From NCBI RefSeq assembly GCF_000003815.2, contig NC_049987.1, forward strand, positions 23,444,916 to 23,508,915: 64,000 nt of DNA, read 5' to 3'. The position numbers were made by a program, and so were the translations under genes. Each line of letters starts with the position of its first letter. The first letter of the stretch is position 1. This DNA is from Branchiostoma floridae. Lineage: Eukaryota; Chordata; Leptocardii; Amphioxiformes; Branchiostomatidae. The notes under the pieces were generated by a model. It had not been told where the DNA came from. It did not search any database and worked only from the letters and a program-made list of their open reading frames with translations. Shown one piece after another: positions 57,901 through 64,000 of this stretch.

Positions 57901-60900
57901 ATTTGGAGAAGGTATGTGTTCGTGGAACTCTAGTTGACCATTAATCCATTTGCCATCCCCCTACATGATATGATCCCTCCGGTTAGGTCAGAGGTTACTG
58001 GGAGGTCACTGCGAAGTTCAGGTAGCATCTCTGTCCCAAAAGCAAGGAGCTTCAACTGCGCAACTGCTTCCTACACTATACTATCATATTATATAACAAA
58101 TCATTGACTAATGTTTAAGTTTTTTTGTCTGTGTACTGTTCATGTCATGCCAACTGTGTCTAGTCATTGTAATAATGTGATTTTACTCAATACTGTAAGA
58201 TCAACGGTATTCAGAGGTAAAACTGCTAAGGGGTAACTCTGTAATGTTGATTTAATGAATAAAGATTGAAGATGAATAGACATGATCATATTGGCAACAC
58301 GTCCATGACTAGAGCCTGTTTCCTCACCATTGAAGTCTATTGTAATGCAGAAGGGTCGCCGCAGACCCGTGATGATGGTGATTTGGTTACTGCCGTCCAT
58401 CGCAGCGCGGTCAATCCCGCCTTTAGAACGGTCCACCCAGTACATGAGTCTGTGGAAAAAAGCCCAGCAAACAGAAATATTAAATCTATGCGAAATGTTT
58501 GGAAATTTGCTGTTTCATTGTGCATCATCTCGTTAATTATGCACGTAAAGTCGTAACTAAAATGATATAATTGCACACTACCTGAATTATATATACTGCA
58601 AATGCAGAAAGGATCGCGGTTTTCGCGGTAGCCACTTCACCGCGAAATTAAAACCACCGCGAACTTTTTTCCATGGTAGTAAGAGACTACAGTGCATGGT
58701 GCTACCGCGAACATCAGACCTCCGTGAACAGTCATTTTTCCCGCTACCGCGAAATTAACACATACACTAAACGAAAAGTGGAGATAGTAAAGCAGTTATG
58801 AAAGTCCGCATCAGTGGAGAGAAAGGAAGATGGAAACGCGGTAATGGTCGCACAAGACCAAAAAGCGACAAAACAACCCTAAACCTATATGTATGTGCCT
58901 GGAGAAAAACCTGTGTCAAGGGCCATCACAGACCGCGTAGGGCATGACGGTCTTTTACACTCAGTCTGTTACCACTTCAGCCGGGGTGATCGAGACGGAA
59001 AGTATTCACCATGGGAACGTTAATACATGAAGCTCTGTCACTTTAACTACAGTTGTGTAAAGCGCCTGTTTGTTTATGATGAAATGCATTTTACTCACCC
59101 ATTCCTGGGGTCCAGGACCAGTTCGTAAGGGTTATTGATGGCTGGTGACGACAGAAGTGTCCTAGCGGACGATCCATCCGTCTTTGCTACAGAGATAGTA
59201 GCTGGGTGAATGACAGACCAGTAGATATTTCCCCCAGCACGGTCCAGTGCCAGGCCATAGACAACAAGGGCTGAAAAGAGTGTGAGGACGTTCCTGTGTA
59301 ACTGATCACTGTACGAATAATAGGAAATTACCGTGGCCGATATCAACAATGTCCAACACACTTACTTTTCTGCTCAAGACACTTACTCTTCTGCTCAACA
59401 CACTTACTTTTCTGCTCAACACACTTACTTTTCTGCTCAACACACTTACTTTTCTGCTCAACACACTTACTTTTTTCTGCGTGAGACACTTACTTTTTTC
59501 TGCGCGAGCCACTTACTCTTCTGCGCGAGCCACTTACTCTTCTGCGCTGCACTTACTCTTCTGCGCTGCACTTACTTACTTTTCCTGTGGTGCGCACCCC
59601 TCCCTTTATCAATGGATGGTCCCTCAATCAGGCCAAAGGTCACAAATACCGCATAAAATGTAGTATTGACCGCATGTCAATCCTAAATTATCCTCCTTGG
59701 ATGACCCTNNNNNNNNNNNNNNNNNNNNNNNNNNNNNNNNNNNNNNNNNNNNNNNNNNNNNNNNNNNNNNNNNNNNNNNNNNNNNNNNNNNNNNNNNNNN
59801 NNNNNNNNNNNNNNNNNNNNNNNNNNNNNNNNNNNNNNNNNNNNNNNNNNNNNNNNNNNNNNNNNNNNNNNNNNNNNNNNNNNNNNNNNNNNNNNNNNNN
59901 NNNNNNNNNNNNNNNNNNNNNNNNNNNNNNNNNNNNNNNNNNNNNNNNNNNNNNNNNNNNNNNNNNNNNNNNNNNNNNNNNNNNNNNNNNNNNNNNNNNN
60001 NNNNNNNNNNNNNNNNNNNNNNNNNNNNNNNNNNNNNNNNNNNNNNNNNNNNNNNNNNNNNNNNNNNNNNNNNNNNNNNNNNNNNNNNNNNNNNNNNNNN
60101 NNNNNNNNNNNNNNNNNNNNNNNNNNNNNNNNNNNNNNNNNNNNNNNNNNNNNNNNNNNNNNNNNNNNNNNNNNNNNNNNNNNNNNNNNNNNNNNNNNNN
60201 NNNNNNNNNNNNNNNNNNNNNNNNNNNNNNNNNNNNNNNNNNNNNNNNNNNNNNNNNNNNNNNNNNNNNNNNNNNNNNNNNNNNNNNNNNNNNNNNNNNN
60301 NNNNNNNCTTTGAGACAAACATATTGGGTTTGACTTCTTTTTTGATGACAGTCGAAGACAAAAGATCCCACCTTTTATATTATGTGTGGGTTTTGTGATT
60401 AAATGCAGTATAAACTTTTCTTATCAATTCTTTAAAAGAAACAATCTGATGATGATCTTCCTATTAACATTATACAAAGATTAAGATCCTGGATAGGGTG
60501 AATTGTCATTGTTTGGTCCTTGATCCGTTTTATCTGGACCCATCAAGCCAACCAGTAGAAAGGGGTTAAAAGGAGTTCACCTGACTTGGCAGTTTTTATG
60601 CAGATGTAGGAGGTGAGAATGAAATTCACACAAAGGTTCTAGAAGAGTAATGATGGGTGAAAGGGGTGTCACAGGTCCATGTGAAACACTCTCTTTCTAC
60701 TCAATATGCATGACATTGTGTGGATATTCAGATCAAATCCTTTTTAACCTCCTTGTTCAGATGTTGAAACATGTTATAAGTTTACCGAGGTTATAACAGA
60801 GTTTTAAAAAAGGTTGTTGTCAGTATAATATCTTTCCCTGGTAAATTGCTTTGTGCTGACTGACTTTGACCTAAAAGTGAATGGCCCACACAATGAGAGC

Positions 60901-63753
60901 ATCTTTGTTTATGACCCTAGATCGGGGCAGACAGTGCCAGACACTGATGTGTATTCAACACTATTCAGGCAAGATTCAGGTTAGAAACAGCTGGGAGCAG
61001 CCTCCTTGCTGGGAGCAAGGAGGTTGAAAGAATGGAAAACCGACTATTTTTACCAGATTTATACCAAAAGCTACAGATTGTTTAATGAAGTCATAATGCA
61101 TTTGGGCCAACTTCACACATCATGGTTAAGGGTGACTTTCCACTGTGTTGTTGTGTTGTTTGTCTCAAAGTCTCAAAGTGTTATATAAAAGTTTCTGTTG
61201 CAAAGTAAACACACTGAGTTTCACCCCAAACATGCATAATTAGCCCAGGGAGGGGGGGGGTGGCACGGGTAGGATCTGTCATTTTTCTTGACAACACACA
61301 ACTTATCCAACTTCCACACATCTGATTTGCTAATATTTACTAACCTAGTCTTGATCTGTCCACTCCGTCCAAAGTTAGTCCGGATCCGGGTAGTAAAATT
61401 CAGTGGTCCCACCAAAACATTACGTGCGGCAACTTGGCTATTTATTACTAAACAGACGCCGAATTCTGGACAGAGGAGCTACCAAGGCCTACCTGCCTTC
61501 TTACTCCTATCTACAGAGGAGTTAAGAGCCTCTGCCTGGTTTAGGTAAACCCTGGTAAATAAAAGTTTAAAGCTGCGCGCCAGAAACGCGCGCAGAATTT
61601 GTTTTCAAAGTTGACGATACGTTGTGATGGCAACAAAACGCGATGTTGTGATGATCAAATCGAGACTTGTCGTTATTGATCTGCATTGTCAAAATGCTAT
61701 ACTAAAGACCAAAAAGAATTAAATTGAATCCACAAAAACGCGCCAGGGTAAGGGTCATTTCATAGGGTCATCCGAAGGAGGATAATTTAGGATTGACATG
61801 CGGTCAATACTACATTTTATGCGGTCTTTGTGACCTTTGGCCTGATTGAGGGACCATCCATTGATAAAGGGAGGGGTGCGCACCACAGGAAAGTAAGTAA
61901 GTGCAGCGCAGAAGAGTAAGTGCAGCGCAGAAGAGTAAGTGGCTCGCGCAGAAGAGTAAGTGGCTCGCGCAGAAAAAAGTAAGTGTCTCACGCAGAAAAA
62001 AGTAAGTGTGTTGAGCAGAAAAGTAAGTGTGTTGAGCAGAAAAGTAAGTGTGTTGAGCAAAAAAGTAAGTGTGTTGAGCAGAAAAGTAAGTGTCTTGAGC
62101 AGAAAAGTAAGTGTCTTGAGCAGAAAAGTAAGTGTCTTGAGCAGAAAAGTAAGTGTGTTGAGCAGAAGAGTAAGTGTCTTGAGCAGAAAAGTAGGTGTGT
62201 TGCACATTGTTGATATCGGCCACGGTAGGAAATGCTTGAAAATGTACACCTATGTCGGAAAATATTTCAAATGTTGTTCTACTGGTGGAAAATCCTGATA
62301 TTTGAAGTAGACCACAACAGTATAACAGTGTTTATTTATTACTCATGCGTATTTCTATTGTTTAATTTATATAAATTGTAATAAGTTAGTAAAGGGAGGC
62401 TTTCGTATAAGCACTTTTGGCCTCTCTTGCGCTATAAGTGCGAAACAAATAAACAATATATAGAATAAACAGTGTACACAGATTCCCCAAAGATGTTGCG
62501 GTTTGCCGATAGACCGACACATCTTAGCCCAGAAATGTGTAACTAGGACCACCATGCAGTCACTCCGTTTCTGTTAACTTTGATTGCATACTAATCTCCG
62601 AGCAGATGTANNNNNNNNNNNNNNNNNNNNNNNNNNNNNNNNNNNNNNNNNNNNNNNNNNNNNNNNNNNNNNNNNNNNNNNNNNNNNNNNNNNNNNNNNN
62701 NNNNNNNNNNNNNNNNNNNNNNNNNNNNNNNNNNNNNNNNNNNNNNNNNNNNNNNNNNNTGATAGGCATTTCCTGATAGGGGTATCATTTACATACGTTA
62801 TTAGGAAATGATATGATAGCATTTATCGTGTAAAAACAAGCTTTATGTATAGCTAGGTCAAGGGATACAACACGAATACTAAAACATACCAACCACACTA
62901 AACGAACATTAACACATACAGACCTAAAGCCGCCACAAAGGAAATGATTTTTATTGCCACATTTTTATACTAATGATGTTGCCTAGCACACCATCTCAAA
63001 TAACACACAAAACAACTGAAACCAAACTCACCTGGCGTCTTACTCGTCTCGTCAAGGCGCTGCTCCAAGATGGGGCCGGTTCGGCTTCGCTCCTTGTCCA
63101 GGTCGCGTTTCAAGGCGTCAGTAGTGGTGGACAGTTGGCGCATGTCGTCTTGCTCGCGTGTCAAGGCGTCAACAGTGGTGGACAGTTGGCGCATGTCGTC
63201 TTGATCGCGTGTTAAGGCGTCAACAGTGGTGGACAGTTGGCGCATGTCGTCTTGGTCGCTCTTCAAGGCGTCAACAGTGGTGGACGTGTTGTCTTGGTCG
63301 CGTTTCAAGGCGTCCACAGTGGTGGGCATGTCATCTTGGTCGCGCTTCAAGGCGTCAACAGTGGTGGACATGTTGTCTTGATCGCACTTCAAAGCGTCAA
63401 CAGTGGTGGTCTGAACGTCAACAGTGGTGGTCTGTTCAGATATCTCCTACAAATGTATGAAGGTCTATATGTACGTCAGAATACCAAAGGTTAAAAAAAC
63501 AAGATTGAAAAGCGGAAAGTTCTGACTTGATGGTCTCAATAAACAGAACACAGGCAGGGTAGTAAAGATTACTTTCCAACAGGCTTTTGTGATACAAGGG
63601 CGTTTACCTCATTGTTGATGAACGCCAGAAGGGCAAGTCCCACAGCAACCAGGAGTAGCAGCAAGGCAATACCCGTGGCGATGTAGGTAAGCCGGGAGCG
63701 GATGAATCTACAGAGAGCACGGCAGCCGCTTGGTCCACCCGGATACTGGCGGT
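54973..63753 (-). CDS. Gene D (5' partial, one exon in gap): stalked YWTD-propeller type II protein
   Basis: Visible exons are transmembrane 63608-63753, coiled coil 63032-63446, propeller 59099-59270, 58328-58449, 55812-55995 and 55363-55463, and terminal 54973-54983. The transmembrane exon reads DRQYPGGPSGCRALCRFIRS and then a Leu-rich span ending FINNE. The stalk has about eight repeats. Propeller blade marks are GNIYWSV, LMYWVDR, DRLYYRE and DFVYWSS. The first propeller exon (the DLGS...DYVYW exon of C1 and C2) is missing from readable sequence. Flanks of the N-run at 62611-62759 match the flanks of that exon in C1 and C2, so it probably lies in the gap. Cytosolic exons and start codon lie beyond the window. 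The terminal exon again gives GRP and a stop. Confidence 0.75.
55996..58327 (-). other. Gene D intron
   Basis: No exon supported between the propeller exons at 55812 and 58328. A block near 56070-56180 resembles the A/B 3' flank (9620-9720, GATAATGGGCCTCCTGG type), showing dispersed repeat content. Confidence 0.45.
58594..58765. mobile_element. MITE relative with CCGCGAA blocks, gene D intron
   Basis: Begins TACTGCAAATGCAGAAAGG and carries the same CCGCGAA blocks and GAGACTACAGTGCATGGT centre as the element at 51504. The right end is not preserved clearly. Confidence 0.55.
59349..59590 (+). repeat. 21-bp minisatellite, left arm
   Basis: The unit is CACTTACTTTTCTGCTCAACA with variants (CTCTTCTGCGCGAGC) towards the inside. 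The forward frame reads TYFSAQH repeats, but this is a by-product of a 21-bp period, not a gene. Confidence 0.75.
60308..61750. other. Interior of the 59-62 kb foldback
   Basis: No protein family recognised in either strand; frames are short. A G-run near 61250 is the only notable tract. The N-run at 59709-60307 hides the rest. Confidence 0.4.
61890..62205 (-). repeat. 21-bp minisatellite, right arm (inverted)
   Basis: Reverse complement of the left array with more units (roughly 10 full ones against 6). The unequal unit number in two arms of one element shows independent expansion. Confidence 0.75.
62611..62759. other. Assembly gap probably hiding a gene D propeller exon
   Basis: N-run of 149. 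Left flank (GCATACTAATCTCCGAGCAGATGTA) resembles 26452-26476 of C1, left of its first propeller exon. Right flank (GTATAGCTAGGTCAAGGGATAC) resembles 40780-40800 of C2, right of its first propeller exon. The real gap is probably larger than 149 bp. Confidence 0.6.
63032..63446 (-). CDS. Gene D coiled-coil exon
   Basis: Acceptor CATTTGTAG|GAG in phase 0, donor ACGCCAG|GTGAGT in phase 1. After EISEQTTTVDV there are 14-residue repeats with Cys and Pro substitutions (DALKCDQDNM, DDMPTTV), then 17-residue repeats (DALTRDQDDMRQLSTTV), then the ERSRTGPILEQRL linker. No stops. The Pro inside one repeat would weaken a continuous helix. Confidence 0.75.
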
Positions 63754-64000
63754 CTGTTAGAAAACAAGAGGATTTTTTTTTCAAAACTTTAATTTTCAAC
63801 ACAAAAATTTAGCACCAAAGTTTTGACAGTCCAACCCCAGTCTTTTTAAAGAATTACAAAGGCTGACAAACACCGGAGATGGACAGTCGAAAATTTGGGT
63901 AAGTCAAAGTTTCGTGCTGGAAATTACGTATACAGCTTAATTTTTATCCGCAATAGGAAAATCGAAAATAATATACAGTAAATAAATTACACTATAATCG

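Larger units (their letters stand above)
59329..62227. mobile_element. 2.9-kb foldback element with minisatellite arms, gene D intron
   Basis: Ends are TACCGTGGCCGATATC at 59329 and GATATCGGCCACGGTA ending at 62227, flanked by ggaaat (59323-59328 and 62228-62233). Each arm is about 380-480 bp. It holds a 21-bp tandem repeat and then a shared segment up to GGATGACCC at about 59708 and its complement at about 61768. The middle contains a 599-bp N-run and about 1.4 kb with no recognised gene. The layout resembles Foldback or Polinton-type ends, but no matching genes are readable. Confidence 0.7.

Noticed and set aside
59333-59663. TYFSAQH / LTFLLNT repeat proteins
   Set aside because: All three frames of a 21-bp minisatellite stay open; both element arms show them, and no start context or splice signals support a gene.
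1-64000. CRISPR arrays, bacterial operons, rRNA or tRNA genes
   Set aside because: The direct repeats are eukaryotic minisatellites or microsatellites, no ribosome-binding-site-led gene strings occur, and I saw no cloverleaf with a convincing anticodon arm.

Overview
The window is eukaryotic, most likely amphioxus (Branchiostoma): split genes with GT-AG introns, cephalochordate-style LINE and Penelope-like fragments, many TIR/foldback elements, N-run gaps, and YWTD propeller exons of the LDL-receptor/LRP family. The species call is inference; no marker gene is present.

Main content: a minus-strand cluster of five related genes plus one decayed copy, read right to left. I rebuilt exons from splice sites, phase and comparison between paralogs. 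Gene D (63753 to 54973, 5' end outside the window), gene C2 (51163 to 34810), pseudogene P (about 31396 to 30809), gene C1 (27912 to 21412), gene B (18512 to 10439) and gene A (6748 to 3445). The four complete reading frames close exactly: A 446 aa, B 527 aa, C1 336 aa, C2 628 aa. All are predicted type II membrane proteins. They share a chassis: a cytosolic N-terminus, a Cys/Arg-flanked transmembrane exon and, except in C1, an exon of 14/17-residue coiled-coil repeats. The ectodomain then differs. A and B carry two copies of a Cys-bounded module of about 95 residues with a GRPVY core, whose family name I do not recognise. C1, C2 and D carry one YWTD beta-propeller of six predicted blades. Sequence downstream of the genes is recognisably related in A, B and C1, with stretches shared by C2 and D. 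The ectodomain block therefore looks like an exchanged cassette between a constant front end and a related 3' flank.

Region by region: 1-7084 and 7085-about 19110 are two tandem copies of the A/B unit. Copy B has gained two LINEs inside intron 1, and copy A supplies the matching empty sites. 19-28 kb is C1 with LINE fragments and a Penelope-containing foldback. 28-31.7 kb holds nested foldbacks and pseudogene P. 31.7-51.2 kb is C2, whose cytosolic part is built from eight tandem phase 1-1 mini-exons, several with NPxY-type tyrosine motifs. 51-64 kb is gene D, with a 2.9-kb foldback in one intron and one propeller exon probably hidden by an assembly gap.

How the parts may work together (inference): a tethered, stalked, probably oligomeric surface receptor family varies its ectodomain by exon exchange, its stalk length by an in-frame coding minisatellite, and its cytosolic tail by mini-exon duplication.
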